From positions 1 through 64,000 of the forward strand of contig CAXBCF010000003.1 in the NCBI GenBank assembly GCA_963973975.1: a stretch of DNA of 64,000 bases, in the 5' to 3' direction. Source of the stretch: UBA1494_A sp963973975. GTDB taxonomy: Bacteria > Bacteroidota > Bacteroidia > Flavobacteriales_E > Vicingaceae. A program made the position numbers and the translations under genes. Shown here one piece after another: positions 8,019 through 16,170 of the stretch. Positions within the stretch are counted from its first letter, which is position 1. Each line of letters starts with the position of its first letter. Under the pieces are notes generated by a model, which saw nothing but the letters and a program-made list of their open reading frames with translations, was not told the DNA's origin and ran no database searches.

Positions 8019-8424
8019 TTTTCCCTGTTGGGTTGCCGAACCTGTTGTAATAATCTTTCTCGCTCTTTTCCTCCGACTTCACCGCAGCAGAAACCGATAG
8101 CTTATTTCCTATATATTGCATTACTCCATCAATGATGAGCTTGTGAAAAACAAAGGCGAATATGAATGACTGAAACAGGCACTCTACCTTTGCTAATTCA
8201 TAACCTCTTATGAAGTATATGCCAATGCCGTATAGCGCTCCAACAATAGCCGTTCTATACCTTGTCTTGGCCTTGACTTTAGTGGCCTTTTGAATTTTGT
8301 CCTTTACCCAATAGTTGTTAATGCCGTAGGCAATTACTATGAAGGTGAGTATGTAAGCCCAGTCCAGGCTGGCTACATAGTGTGCGATTTGATTCCATAT
8401 TTCTTTGACTAATCCTGTGTCCAT
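8005..8424 (-). CDS. Polytopic membrane protein, holin-like
   Basis: About 139 aa from the ATG at 8424 (an upstream in-frame ATG at 8451 would overlap the previous gene by 17 bases). It shows three or four hydrophobic helices (AYILTFIVIAYGI, AIVGALYGIGIYFI, LFQSFIFAFVFHKLI) separated by short basic loops and a charged cytoplasmic tail. Size and topology fit a phage holin, and the two genes downstream look like spanins. No holin family motif is identified. It overlaps the next gene's start by 14 bases. Confidence 0.5.
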   Translation of the reverse strand: MDTGLVKEIWNQIAHYVASLDWAYILTFIVIAYGINNYWVKDKIQKATKVKAKTRYRTAIVGALYGIGIYFIRGYELAKVECLFQSFIFAFVFHKLIIDGVMQYIGNKLSVSAAVKSEEKSEKDYYNRFGNPTGKNGQV

Positions 8425-8434
8425 AGTTTTTGAT

Positions 8435-8809
8435 TTATCCAGGTAAAACAATATTGTCGAGCTGGCTCAAGTCCGCTCGGTTAAGTATTTTTCGATCTGC
8501 TATTTTTTTCAGGAGTTTCTCGAATCGTTGTTTGGTTTTTCCGGTCAGTTTTCCTTTGTCGTCTTTGGCAAAAGGGTCAAGCAGGGTATAGCGAAACAAA
8601 AGCTCATGGTCTTCATAGTCCAACTTGGCTAATTCTTTAGTCAGCTTTTCCTTATCCAGTTTCTTTTCTTCCCGTTCTGCCATCTTTTCCCATTTCTTCA
8701 ATAACCATTTAGCCAGCGTACTTTTTCCTACGGGCGTATAAGCCCAGGCTGCGTAACCGGCTCCGGCAAATACCGAGATTCCAAACAGTGCTATCAGTGT
8801 CTTTTTCAT
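8435..8809 (-). CDS. N-terminally anchored charged protein
   Basis: A 124-aa protein with a membrane helix or signal anchor at 4-25, followed by a strongly charged Lys/Glu helical region (residues 40-85) and a short C-terminal helix (ILNRADLSQLDNIVLPG). It overlaps the upstream gene by 4 bases. There is no catalytic motif. One of the anchored proteins of the array; a structural role in a membrane-containing particle is possible. Confidence 0.5.
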   Translation of the reverse strand: MKKTLIALFGISVFAGAGYAAWAYTPVGKSTLAKWLLKKWEKMAEREEKKLDKEKLTKELAKLDYEDHELLFRYTLLDPFAKDDKGKLTGKTKQRFEKLLKKIADRKILNRADLSQLDNIVLPG

Positions 8810-9048
8810 CCTTTCAGTCCTTTTTTTATTTCAAGCAACAAGCGGTTGTTCTCTGTCAATTGCTTGTTTGGAAAAGCATTTTTGAGCAAATGAGCAATGA
8901 GGGCAATACCTACTCCGGCAGCCATCAATCCGCCAACAATTTTGCAAAGTGTTTCATTGGTCAGGGTAACAGTTACATCCGTGCGAAGCCCTTCCTTATC
9001 TACAAGGGCATCCAGGTAATCCTTCACATTTTTCTTTTGCTCCGCCAT
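8806..9048 (-). CDS. 80-aa single-pass membrane protein
   Basis: A small protein with an amphipathic charged N-terminus, one Gly-rich hydrophobic helix (about 36-57, GGLMAAGVGIALIAHLL) and a basic tail. It sits between anchored proteins with overlapping or 2-base spacing. There is no recognised family. The Gly-rich helix resembles small membrane proteins of lipid-containing phages, which is suggestive only. Confidence 0.5.
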   Translation of the reverse strand: MAEQKKNVKDYLDALVDKEGLRTDVTVTLTNETLCKIVGGLMAAGVGIALIAHLLKNAFPNKQLTENNRLLLEIKKGLKG

Positions 9049-9050
9049 GT

Positions 9051-9563
9051 TTATCGCATTACTATTTGTTCGTAAACCGGTTTCTCCATTTTCATTTTGT
9101 AATAAGTGGCCTCATCCAGCTCTGTGTTTTTCAGATACTTTTTTACCAAAGCCTCTGTCTTTTCGTCAAATACTCCGCTGATTTTTCCCGTCCATCCATA
9201 ATTTCTCATCAGCCATACCTGAAGGCGTTCTACTCTTTTTCCTTTACTGCCTAATCGCAATGGAAATTCATCCTGATTGGGTGGAGGCATAATTGGTGGT
9301 GCGGTTTCTTTTGCTTTAACCACTCTCATTTCAGGCTCCTCTTTTAGCGATTTTCTTGTGTTGTGCCTTTGTTCCGGTCGTTTTTTTCTTTTGCGGACAT
9401 AGTTGTCTTCTGCGTTTCTTTGCTTCCATTTTTCCGGATTCGGATTATCTTTTTGTTGGCCATTTTGCTTTTCCGGCTCACCATATACATAGTGGGCCAG
9501 AAACCCCAATCCGATCAGGCTGCCAACTACACAACTTCCTATAATTACCGTTCTTCCGTTCAT
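9051..9563 (-). CDS. Membrane-anchored PG_binding_1 protein
   Basis: A 170-aa protein: N-terminal membrane helix (4-25), a long basic and polar linker (35-95), then a peptidoglycan-binding domain (about 98-165). The domain shows the PG_binding_1 pattern: LRLGSKGKRVERLQ, a Gly-x-Ile-Ser-Gly-x-Phe turn and a Lys-rich closing helix. It would tether a membrane to the wall. The upstream gene encodes a second protein with the same layout, so the two are probably paralogues. They overlap by 4 bases. Confidence 0.75.
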   Translation of the reverse strand: MNGRTVIIGSCVVGSLIGLGFLAHYVYGEPEKQNGQQKDNPNPEKWKQRNAEDNYVRKRKKRPEQRHNTRKSLKEEPEMRVVKAKETAPPIMPPPNQDEFPLRLGSKGKRVERLQVWLMRNYGWTGKISGVFDEKTEALVKKYLKNTELDEATYYKMKMEKPVYEQIVMR

Positions 9564-10009
9564 CGCACAATTAGTTTAAGAGCTGCCTTCATCCCTGCAA
9601 TGTCTTTTTCGGTGAAGGATTCCTTTTTCAAATACTTCAATGCAGCATCTTTGGTAAGTTTGCCAAACATCTCATCTACGCCATCCTTGTTCTGACCATA
9701 GCTCCCCAGGTCTGCCTTGTAGGTTTTCTTTAAGTAGCGTTGAAGTACTCCAACATCGGGATGGCATGTGCCAAAACTCAATGGATAACTTTTACTGGTA
9801 CAGCTAAATCCGCCTGATTTTTTCCCACCTGTGGATCCGCCCATATAGCTCCCTGTTTCTTTCTTCCGTTTCCTGAAATAATAAAAGCCATATCCGGCTC
9901 CGGCAAGCACCAGCAAGGCAACTCCACCAATAATGAATAGCTTCTTGTTGTTCTTGCTCTGGCTTTTTGCCTTCGTGTTTACCTTCTCTGTTGTTACTGT
10001 ACTTGCCAT
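9560..10009 (-). CDS. Membrane-anchored PG_binding_1-like protein, paralogue of next
   Basis: A 149-aa protein with a basic N-terminus, a membrane helix (about 27-46), a Gly/Ser/Lys linker, and a C-terminal domain (75-149). The domain follows the PG_binding_1 scheme (YPLSFG, then DVGVLQRYLKK, GVDEMFGKLTKDAALKYL). Together with the downstream 170-aa protein it forms a duplicated pair. The probable role is binding peptidoglycan or holding a wall-degrading complex. Weaker match than the downstream copy. Confidence 0.6.
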   Translation of the reverse strand: MASTVTTEKVNTKAKSQSKNNKKLFIIGGVALLVLAGAGYGFYYFRKRKKETGSYMGGSTGGKKSGGFSCTSKSYPLSFGTCHPDVGVLQRYLKKTYKADLGSYGQNKDGVDEMFGKLTKDAALKYLKKESFTEKDIAGMKAALKLIVR

Positions 10010-10015
10010 AGTTTT

Positions 10016-10585
10016 TTAATTTGCAATTCGATAGTTGGGTAATGTTCGTACCGGTTTATGCACGTTTTCTTCCATTTCACTGCTCGATAAGAAATTGGCC
10101 AGGTACTCCCACATATCCTTTTGATATTTGTTCCAAAAGGCTCTCGACACATTTGCTACATGCACTTTGTCTTTTAGTTTTTTAGAAAACACTGCTTTTA
10201 CCGCATCTTCATCATCATCGCTATACCATCCGCCACCGTAAGCATCTTTTAATTCTTTAGCATATTGCTCCGCATAGCTTTGTTTCAGCACAAATATTTT
10301 CTTAGGCTTCACCCATGTCTTTACATCCTTTTCATAATTCATGTCAAAAGGATTATCCCAGTTAGGCTCTGTTACGGTAGTTCCCTGACCTTCTTTGGTG
10401 GTTTCCACTCCACCTTCCATACCACCGGAGATATTGGCATCCTTGCCTTTACCTTTCAGTTTCAGATTGCCGTACTTATCTGCTCCCGGATGCTTTTTTT
10501 TCTTCCAAAAGAAATATCCGCCAACACCAAGACCGGTAACGCCAATTCCTCCAATGATCCACCAACCTGTTTTTGTAATATTCAT
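10016..10585 (-). CDS. Anchored protein, paralogue of 10600-11091
   Basis: A 189-aa protein with an N-terminal Gly-rich membrane helix (7-26), a Lys/Gly linker (30-75), and a soluble helical domain (90-189). The domain shares the order SYAEQYAKELKDA, WY-S-D-D-D-E, AV-x-AVF, LKDKVHVANVSRAF, W-E-Y-L, S-E-M, LPNYR with the upstream protein, so the two are duplicates. No enzyme motif. Probably a pair of membrane proteins of the particle. Confidence 0.55.
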   Translation of the reverse strand: MNITKTGWWIIGGIGVTGLGVGGYFFWKKKKHPGADKYGNLKLKGKGKDANISGGMEGGVETTKEGQGTTVTEPNWDNPFDMNYEKDVKTWVKPKKIFVLKQSYAEQYAKELKDAYGGGWYSDDDEDAVKAVFSKKLKDKVHVANVSRAFWNKYQKDMWEYLANFLSSSEMEENVHKPVRTLPNYRIAN

Positions 10586-10599
10586 ATCAGTATCTCATT

Positions 10600-11091
10600 T
10601 TAAATGGTTCTATATGTTGGCAGAGGTTTAATAATGTCCAGCACGGTTTTTACCTCACTATCACCAAACCGGTCATTGAGCTTATCAATGAGGTTTTCTG
10701 CATAAGCCTCCTGATATGCTTTTGCCACCTGAGAGACCTGAACTTTATCTTTTAACTCACGGAAAACAGCATATACTTTGGTTTCATCGTCTCCACCTTC
10801 GTACCATGCTCCCCAGGCATCGTGTATGCGGTCAGCAAATTTGGAAGCTGCGTTTTTGTTCAATGTCAATACCTTTCCTTTGACTTTCTTTAGCACTTCA
10901 TCTACAAAGTGAATGTCGAAGGCATTTTCAGATAGTAAGCCTTCGGTAGTGGGCTTAACTATTTTAGATACTTCACGCAATAACTCCGAAGCAACTTTGT
11001 CTCTCTTTCGTCTGCGTACATTGCCATAGACTGCCCCGACCAATAATAGGCTAACAATACCTCCCGTTATTTTTAGTCCCTGGTTGTTCAT
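10600..11091 (-). CDS. Anchored protein, paralogue of 10016-10585
   Basis: A 163-aa protein with an N-terminal membrane helix (about 7-23) and a helical domain (70-163) matching the downstream gene: NAASKFADRIHDA, WYEGGDDETK, VYAVFRELKDKVQVSQVAKAY, the SEV segment and a closing LPTYR. Start overlaps the stop of the upstream gene by 4 bases. The domain seems specific to this kind of element; I cannot name it. Confidence 0.55.
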   Translation of the reverse strand: MNNQGLKITGGIVSLLLVGAVYGNVRRRKRDKVASELLREVSKIVKPTTEGLLSENAFDIHFVDEVLKKVKGKVLTLNKNAASKFADRIHDAWGAWYEGGDDETKVYAVFRELKDKVQVSQVAKAYQEAYAENLIDKLNDRFGDSEVKTVLDIIKPLPTYRTI

Positions 11092-11552
11092 CTTCCGAGT
11101 AGTTTAGAACCTCCGGCTAATTTTGCAGCTCTACCTGCCGGAGTTAGCATGGCCAAATCTGTCGCATCTGCTTTTTTAGCCGTATTAAACAGCATAATAA
11201 GAATGAGAACCAATACAACTGTGAGTGCAACGGGAACGCCTACTGAAAGTACTTTGGTCAGGTTTTTTCCCAAACCAAGAATATTGCCTCCAATAGCAGA
11301 TACATCGGCTACGGCTCTTGTCGCTGCACTCGATACATCAATCTGATTTTTCTGCAAGAACCGGTTGAAATCTGCATTGGTTGTACAGGAAATATCCCCG
11401 TTTTTGCTCCAGGTAACCAACCAGATCATTTTGGCATTTTCATGCCCCACTTCCTTTTTCAGCTTCGTAAAATAGGCACGCCACAAATCACAGGGATCAC
11501 CGGATTCGGGTATGAGAAATTGTTTCTTTTTTATTTCTATCTCAATTGCCAT
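11088..11552 (-). CDS. Soluble domain plus C-terminal membrane helix protein
   Basis: A 154-aa protein. The first 75 residues form a small mixed domain (DPCDLWRAYFTKLKKEVG, then NAKMIWLVTWSKNG). A very hydrophobic helix follows (about 102-124, VPVALTVVLVLILIMLF), then a short basic tail. Tail-anchored like several others here. No catalytic residues are recognised. Confidence 0.5.
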   Translation of the reverse strand: MAIEIEIKKKQFLIPESGDPCDLWRAYFTKLKKEVGHENAKMIWLVTWSKNGDISCTTNADFNRFLQKNQIDVSSAATRAVADVSAIGGNILGLGKNLTKVLSVGVPVALTVVLVLILIMLFNTAKKADATDLAMLTPAGRAAKLAGGSKLLGR

Positions 11553-11575
11553 TCAGCTTTTACTTTTAATGCCAA

Positions 11576-11764
11576 CTATTCTGTTTTCAGAATTTCATCT
11601 GACTGCTCGCTTGCTTCGGTGCGGGTTAACCCGTTTTCTTCCAAAAACTTTTTCAGGCGTTTTTTAGCCTGTGCTTCTTTTTTTCGGGCTTCCTCTTTAT
11701 CGTAATTGATATAGATTTGTCTTCCTACCCAAAAACCAATAGCCAGTGCAATAACTGTCCTCAT
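11576..11764 (-). CDS. 62-aa anchored charged-helix protein
   Basis: From the ATG at 11764, just after the upstream stop, this gives 62 aa. The reading frame is open 12 codons further upstream, but that would overlap the previous gene by 35 bases. It has an N-terminal hydrophobic helix (MRTVIALAIGFWVGRQIYI) and a Lys/Glu-rich amphipathic helix. A small membrane protein of unknown role. Confidence 0.5.
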   Translation of the reverse strand: MRTVIALAIGFWVGRQIYINYDKEEARKKEAQAKKRLKKFLEENGLTRTEASEQSDEILKTE

Positions 11765-11765
11765 C

Positions 11766-12260
11766 TTACACGCCTTTAAAGATGTTTCGCTCCGGTACAC
11801 CTATTTCTCTGCACCATTCGCTTACATCAAAAACAGGATTTTCTACGCCCTCTTTTGTGGGAACCTGATTGAAACCAAGCACCTGGATATTGGGGAACTT
11901 TCTTACATAGAATTTTACCACTGTTGCAAGGGTATCTTGCTGCTCATCCGTTCGGGTGTCTTTATCCTTAGTGCCTTTGGTGGTTTTTCCACCCACATAA
12001 GCAAGGTATTTCGGAACACCTGTCATACCGTCTTTGCCTTCACCGATTCCCCATAAGTCCACTACATTCGGGCTTTCTTCCGGTATGATGGTTTCGAGTG
12101 AGCCGTCTGCTGCAATCAGGTAATCAATCCCCGGACGCTTCCATCCGAACCCACCCATTGAAGGTGAATTGGTATGTTGTTCAATAATATCAGCTTTGGA
12201 CACTTCCTGTCCTTCTCCTGTTTCGGTGCTTAGTAGAATTAAATAATCAACCTTTTTCAT
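11766..12260 (-). CDS. Amidase_2-like pseudoenzyme lacking zinc ligands
   Basis: A 164-aa protein that follows the fold order of Bacteroidota N-acetylmuramoyl-L-alanine amidases (Amidase_2/PGRP): first strand, an Asp-Ile-Ile-Glu-Gln-His segment, GIDYLIAADGS-x-E, YVGG, a D-x-RT-x-x-Q-Q helix, FPN-x-x-V-LG and FDVSEW. The three zinc ligands are missing. The first-strand His (usually IHCSAT) is Leu in ILLSTET, the middle His is absent from the segment before YVGG, and the late His and Cys (LGH...CPGFDV) are Phe and Val (LGF...VFDV). It should still fold and may bind muropeptide, but should not cut it. Its neighbour, a CHAP-like enzyme, keeps its catalytic residues. Confidence 0.7.
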   Translation of the reverse strand: MKKVDYLILLSTETGEGQEVSKADIIEQHTNSPSMGGFGWKRPGIDYLIAADGSLETIIPEESPNVVDLWGIGEGKDGMTGVPKYLAYVGGKTTKGTKDKDTRTDEQQDTLATVVKFYVRKFPNIQVLGFNQVPTKEGVENPVFDVSEWCREIGVPERNIFKGV

Positions 12261-12292
12261 TGTTCTTGTTTTTAAATGGTTTACAAATTGAA

Positions 12293-12727
12293 TTATGCGA
12301 CTTTGTTCAGTCCTCTGAATCCCAAGAGCCGACTGGCATCATAGGCTTTTATACAAACCATATTACCCTGATTTCCACCCAGGCAATAGATATATTTCTT
12401 GTCCTCGGAATAGTTGATAAAATAGGCTACATGGCCTTTCCAGCTATCCGGTTTTTCTCTCCAGAACACTACTACATCTCCCTGTTGTGGTTCTGAAATT
12501 TCTTCTCCGGTATTTAACCAGGAGCGTGCGTTGAGCTTTCCACTTCCCTGGCAGCCTCCTTTTAAGGCTACCCAGTTGGCAAAGGCTGAACACCATGCGG
12601 TTTCATCATCCTTCACCCAGCTTTGTCCCATTTCTTTGAAATAGTTCACAATGGTTGGGTTGTCCTTGTCTCCGGCAATTTCTTTCACTCCGTATTGGCT
12701 CAATGCGATTTCAATTAATTCTTTCAT
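12293..12727 (-). CDS. CHAP/TIGR02594-like peptidoglycan hydrolase
   Basis: A 144-aa soluble protein of the cysteine-peptidase endolysin type common in Bacteroidota phages. The catalytic Cys46 sits in TAWCSAFANWV and His99 in KGHVAYF, and the QQGDVVVFWR strand lies between them. Such enzymes act as amidases or endopeptidases on peptidoglycan. With no signal peptide it would need a holin or virion association; the holin-like gene is about 4 kb downstream in the same operon. Start overlaps the upstream stop by 4 bases. Best candidate for the endolysin proper. Confidence 0.8.
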   Translation of the reverse strand: MKELIEIALSQYGVKEIAGDKDNPTIVNYFKEMGQSWVKDDETAWCSAFANWVALKGGCQGSGKLNARSWLNTGEEISEPQQGDVVVFWREKPDSWKGHVAYFINYSEDKKYIYCLGGNQGNMVCIKAYDASRLLGFRGLNKVA

Positions 12728-14685
12728 GGTTCACTTTTTTTTGATTGATGATTAATTTGTCGTTGCTCCTTCGCAAGTTGTTTTTTCCAACTTTCAGGTA
12801 TGCCGTTGGCCAGGTTATCACCGCCAATGGCCTGTGATGTTCTTTCCGGCATCAGCTCGTACATATTGAACTGTCTGTAATAGACCAGAAGGGTAATGGT
12901 TTGCAGACCGGCTATTTTGAACAGCCAACTATTCAATCCGTCAATCATAGCTCCATCCATGCCAAACACTTCGGACACATTCAGGAAGTTTTGCGGACTG
13001 TCATAGTTTCTGAAAGACAAGGGTGTATTCTTTTCAACTCCGGTAATGGTTTCTTCCCGCAAGGTCAATACCTTGAAGCGTTCGGTTCCCGAAAGCACAA
13101 ACTTTACATGCTTCACCAAAGCCGGATTGTGTTGGAAGTTTTTGTTCTTTTGGCTAAAATCATCGTCAATGGTAATGCTGCTACTTTGGTCAGCATAGCC
13201 AATCACATTGACCAGGTTCGCACCGGTATCGGAACTGAACAATACATTTTCGGTAGCGTTAATACCGAAACCAATGTTGACATTACCCAGGCTAATGGTT
13301 GCTCGTATGGATTTGTTGGGTGCAATTACCGTATAGGTTTCATCATCCCTATTTCCAACATACAGGAAATTATTGTTGCCGTTAAATACAATGCCATAAG
13401 GTTTGTTTCCCACTCCTATGGGGAGGGAAGTGGTGTATAGGTTCGGGTCAATCGGGATAACGTTATTGCTATCAGTAGCAACAGCATACATTTCGTTATT
13501 GACCGGATGGTAAATAATGGAAACTGGTCTGGTTCCGACACCGAGAATAGTTGTTACCGGTGCATCAGTGCTGTCAAATACAGATACCGTGTTATCACCG
13601 GAATTGGCAACAAAAATATCTCCGTTGGAAAGATTGATTCCTACTCCGAGTGGATCCTGACCGGCTGGCATAGATGCACTGACGGTTTCGGTTGTGGTGT
13701 CAATTACGCTAACATCATCACCGACCAGATTGGCAACGTATAGGTTTTCATTAACTGGATTAAAGGCAATATCAACCGGACGTACACCTACCGGTATTTC
13801 TTTGGTAACAGTATAGCTCAGGTCGATTACGCTAACCGTATTGGCCACTGAACCCACTACATATACTTTTCCGTAGTTCGGGCTGGTTTCTTTGGTGTTC
13901 ACTGCTACGGCAACCGGTGAGTTGTAACCTGGAAATATGGATGGTTGTAACTGAATGAGCTTTACAACCTGTCCGGTGGGGGCAATAACCGATACATTGT
14001 TTGATAGCTGATTAGCGACATAAGCAAACCCGTTAACAGGGTTTACTGCTATTCCCTGCGGATGAACACCGACACCAACGGCTGTTGGAATGGCTACGGT
14101 GGTAATTACTTCATGGTCTTCCACATCACCGGGAGCAGGCGGGCTAACCGATAATCCTTTGTGCGCTCCCCAAAGGGTAATGGTTTTTTCTTCATTAGAG
14201 GTATTGGTAATTGTTACTTGAGTAACATCAAATTCTTTTCGTAACCATGTGTACCAATCTTCTATCGGACTTAGGCTTTTCTTTGGTTTGGTTTTGACTT
14301 TGGTAACCTTTGGCAACTGTGTTTTTACCAAAGCATCCCCTTGCTTTGCCATAGCGGAAAGCTGTTTTTTCTTCTTCTTTTTTTCTTCCTCATCATTCGA
14401 TACATCAATTACCCCTTCTTTCGTACCCCATCGTTTAAGGTCTTTGGCATACTGTTCTTTGTACTGCTTATTGGAAGGGGTCAGTCCTGCTTTAATGCGA
14501 CCTATGCCAATTGGATCAAAGCTGTCCTGGTTCTCGTCTCCGAATACTTTTTTAGTTTCTCCGTTTTTTTCAGAAGAATGATTGCAGCCACAATCTTCTT
14601 CCTTCTCCTTAGAAGCATACGAAAGCAGCACACCGATTCCTATACCGGTAAGTGCTGAAAATCCTATTTTGACTGCCTTGCTCAT
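12724..14685 (-). CDS. Anchored YVTN beta-propeller inserted in a capsid-like fold
   Basis: A 653-aa protein, the largest of the array. Residues 5-24 are a membrane helix, and 30-140 a charged linker. Residues about 152-195 (VTITNTSNEEKTITLWG) resemble residues 85-120 of the candidate capsid protein at 18635-19522. Residues 200-505 form a YVTN/YncE-type beta-propeller of about seven blades (motifs YVAN, VSVID, GVGTRP, NPVN). Residues 510-607 resume the capsid-like fold: a KFVLSG strand, SPQNF at 563-567, then LFKI and QFNM, aligning with 140-224 of that protein. The propeller thus interrupts a fold shared with the neighbour. Likely a membrane-connected vertex or surface protein whose propeller faces outward and binds a receptor. 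Confidence 0.65.
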   Translation of the reverse strand: MSKAVKIGFSALTGIGIGVLLSYASKEKEEDCGCNHSSEKNGETKKVFGDENQDSFDPIGIGRIKAGLTPSNKQYKEQYAKDLKRWGTKEGVIDVSNDEEEKKKKKKQLSAMAKQGDALVKTQLPKVTKVKTKPKKSLSPIEDWYTWLRKEFDVTQVTITNTSNEEKTITLWGAHKGLSVSPPAPGDVEDHEVITTVAIPTAVGVGVHPQGIAVNPVNGFAYVANQLSNNVSVIAPTGQVVKLIQLQPSIFPGYNSPVAVAVNTKETSPNYGKVYVVGSVANTVSVIDLSYTVTKEIPVGVRPVDIAFNPVNENLYVANLVGDDVSVIDTTTETVSASMPAGQDPLGVGINLSNGDIFVANSGDNTVSVFDSTDAPVTTILGVGTRPVSIIYHPVNNEMYAVATDSNNVIPIDPNLYTTSLPIGVGNKPYGIVFNGNNNFLYVGNRDDETYTVIAPNKSIRATISLGNVNIGFGINATENVLFSSDTGANLVNVIGYADQSSSITIDDDFSQKNKNFQHNPALVKHVKFVLSGTERFKVLTLREETITGVEKNTPLSFRNYDSPQNFLNVSEVFGMDGAMIDGLNSWLFKIAGLQTITLLVYYRQFNMYELMPERTSQAIGGDNLANGIPESWKKQLAKEQRQINHQSKKSEP

Positions 14686-15473
14686 GCTACTTTTTTCAAT
14701 TTGCGTTCGACTTTGTAATTATCAATGAAGTCAATGATGTCCCTTGCCCTGGTTACATGAGGTTGAGCTATGGTTTCGGGATGCTGCATAAATACCTTTG
14801 TAGCTGCATACACCGCTTCAATGGTTGGAAATCCGTAATCCAGATAATATTTGATTCCACACAAATCGGCTGCCTTCTCACTGCGGGTGTTTCTGAAAAA
14901 ATGACACCCTTCATGGGACAGAATAGCTATCCGTACCGGAACCGTAAATTGCTTAAACATCCTTCTGGAAAGCTGAACTCTTGGCATTTGCCGATGGATG
15001 CGTGCGGGCGTAATCAGTTCATCTCCTTCCGGATCAGTAATGGCCGGTAAATATTGAATGAGAAACTCATTGTCAGGGCTATTGTAAAATCCGGATGGCA
15101 CATAGCCTGCTTTTTGTGCAAACTGGATGGCAAAATCCATGAACTTGTGTCGTTCAGGGGTTGCCCATACTTCTGCCGGAGGCATTTTCTCTACGTCAAA
15201 CTTGTCAATTTTGAACCCATCGTCATATCCGCTATGTTTATCCAATAGTTCTATTTCCAGCATTTTGGGAGACACTGGTAAAGGGATGTGTATTTCACGC
15301 TGTGCTTTTCCATTTTTGAACTGGGAAGCTCTGAACGGAACCCTGCGCCTGAAATAGTGCGTATTTGGCTTGTTGGGATCATACACATTTATCCCCATTG
15401 GGAATGGGTGATGAGCTGTAATCCCCAGCTTAATCGTAAATCGACCTCTATTTGATGGAATCGGTATCACCAT
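14682..15473 (-). CDS. Zincin-like metallopeptidase with N-terminal beta domain
   Basis: A 263-aa protein. Residues 10-95 form a beta-rich domain. The C-terminal half has a HExxH zinc motif (H187-E188-G-C-H191), with a further Glu199 and Asp203 downstream in SEKAADLCG, as in gluzincin-like peptidases. No signal peptide or membrane segment is present. It could mature virion proteins or cut peptide cross-links. The start overlaps the stop of the upstream gene, and its own stop overlaps the start of the propeller gene. The metallopeptidase assignment rests on the motif only. Confidence 0.6.
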   Translation of the reverse strand: MVIPIPSNRGRFTIKLGITAHHPFPMGINVYDPNKPNTHYFRRRVPFRASQFKNGKAQREIHIPLPVSPKMLEIELLDKHSGYDDGFKIDKFDVEKMPPAEVWATPERHKFMDFAIQFAQKAGYVPSGFYNSPDNEFLIQYLPAITDPEGDELITPARIHRQMPRVQLSRRMFKQFTVPVRIAILSHEGCHFFRNTRSEKAADLCGIKYYLDYGFPTIEAVYAATKVFMQHPETIAQPHVTRARDIIDFIDNYKVERKLKKVA

Positions 15474-15474
15474 A

Positions 15475-15903
15475 CTATTGCACTTGTGCCAGTTTTAATT
15501 GTTGATTTTTCTGGTATTGGGTATAGCCGTAAACAGCAATACCCAAAATGACAATGCCCCCAATGATGATTGCACCGGTAGGTATTTTTTTGGCATCCTG
15601 CGGAGAGGGCTGGTTTTGTTCAGCCATGCCAAATTCATAATCGGATGGTTCGGCTGTGCCACCACCTCCCGCACCAAACAAGCCGAGTATGTTGCTAACG
15701 GTTCCTCCTTCCTGGAACTGTTGGCCCACATCCGACCAGAATTGCTGGCGTTTTGCCTTTTTAGCTTCCTGTTCTTCGGGCGTAAGCTCCTTCTTCTCTT
15801 TTTTCTTCTTCTTGTCCTTGTTTTTTCCAAAAAACAGGAAGTTGTCGTAGTGATCGGCTCCGCTTTGTCTGGCTAATATTGTTTCAGTTTCTCCTGCTAT
15901 CAT
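15475..15903 (-). CDS. C-terminally anchored protein with YDNFL-FG motif
   Basis: A 142-aa protein: a short N-terminal segment containing HYDNFLFFGKNK (about 18-29), a Lys/Glu-rich helix, a Gly-rich loop (70-80), then a membrane helix near the C-terminus (about 107-129). The YDNFL-x-FG-K/R motif recurs in the 150-aa protein at 16809-17261, also near the N-terminus and ahead of a basic helix. This suggests a common docking or sorting signal on two anchored particle proteins. No enzyme motif. Confidence 0.55.
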   Translation of the reverse strand: MIAGETETILARQSGADHYDNFLFFGKNKDKKKKKEKKELTPEEQEAKKAKRQQFWSDVGQQFQEGGTVSNILGLFGAGGGGTAEPSDYEFGMAEQNQPSPQDAKKIPTGAIIIGGIVILGIAVYGYTQYQKNQQLKLAQVQ

Positions 15904-15915
15904 CGTTTTAGATTT

Positions 15916-16143
15916 TTAGACCACATGTAATATTCTTAATGTCGAACCATTGACAAAAAAAGGCACGGCCTGATAACCTTTCCCGACAAAGGGGTAATCT
16001 TTTGCTTCACCGGGAGGTAGGGGCACACCATTGACGGTAGCCGTCTGTGCGCCAACATTTTTAACAGAGCCATATAAAAAGCCCTGCGGTAGCTGGCCAT
16101 CAGCGTTAAAATCCTGTTCTGTTATTTGTGCCAGTATGTCCAT
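15916..16143 (-). CDS. Small beta-sandwich structural protein
   Basis: A 75-aa protein that is almost all beta strand: YGSVKNVGAQTATVNG, LPPGEAKDYPFVG, YQAVPFFVNGSTLRI. This strand pattern (NxG...PGE...NGS) is frequent in small phage baseplate or head-decoration proteins. No membrane segment, unlike most neighbours. Probably a capsid decoration or minor structural protein. Confidence 0.5.
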   Translation of the reverse strand: MDILAQITEQDFNADGQLPQGFLYGSVKNVGAQTATVNGVPLPPGEAKDYPFVGKGYQAVPFFVNGSTLRILHVV

Positions 16144-16170
16144 TGTTCAATCGCTTTATAGTTGTCATTA

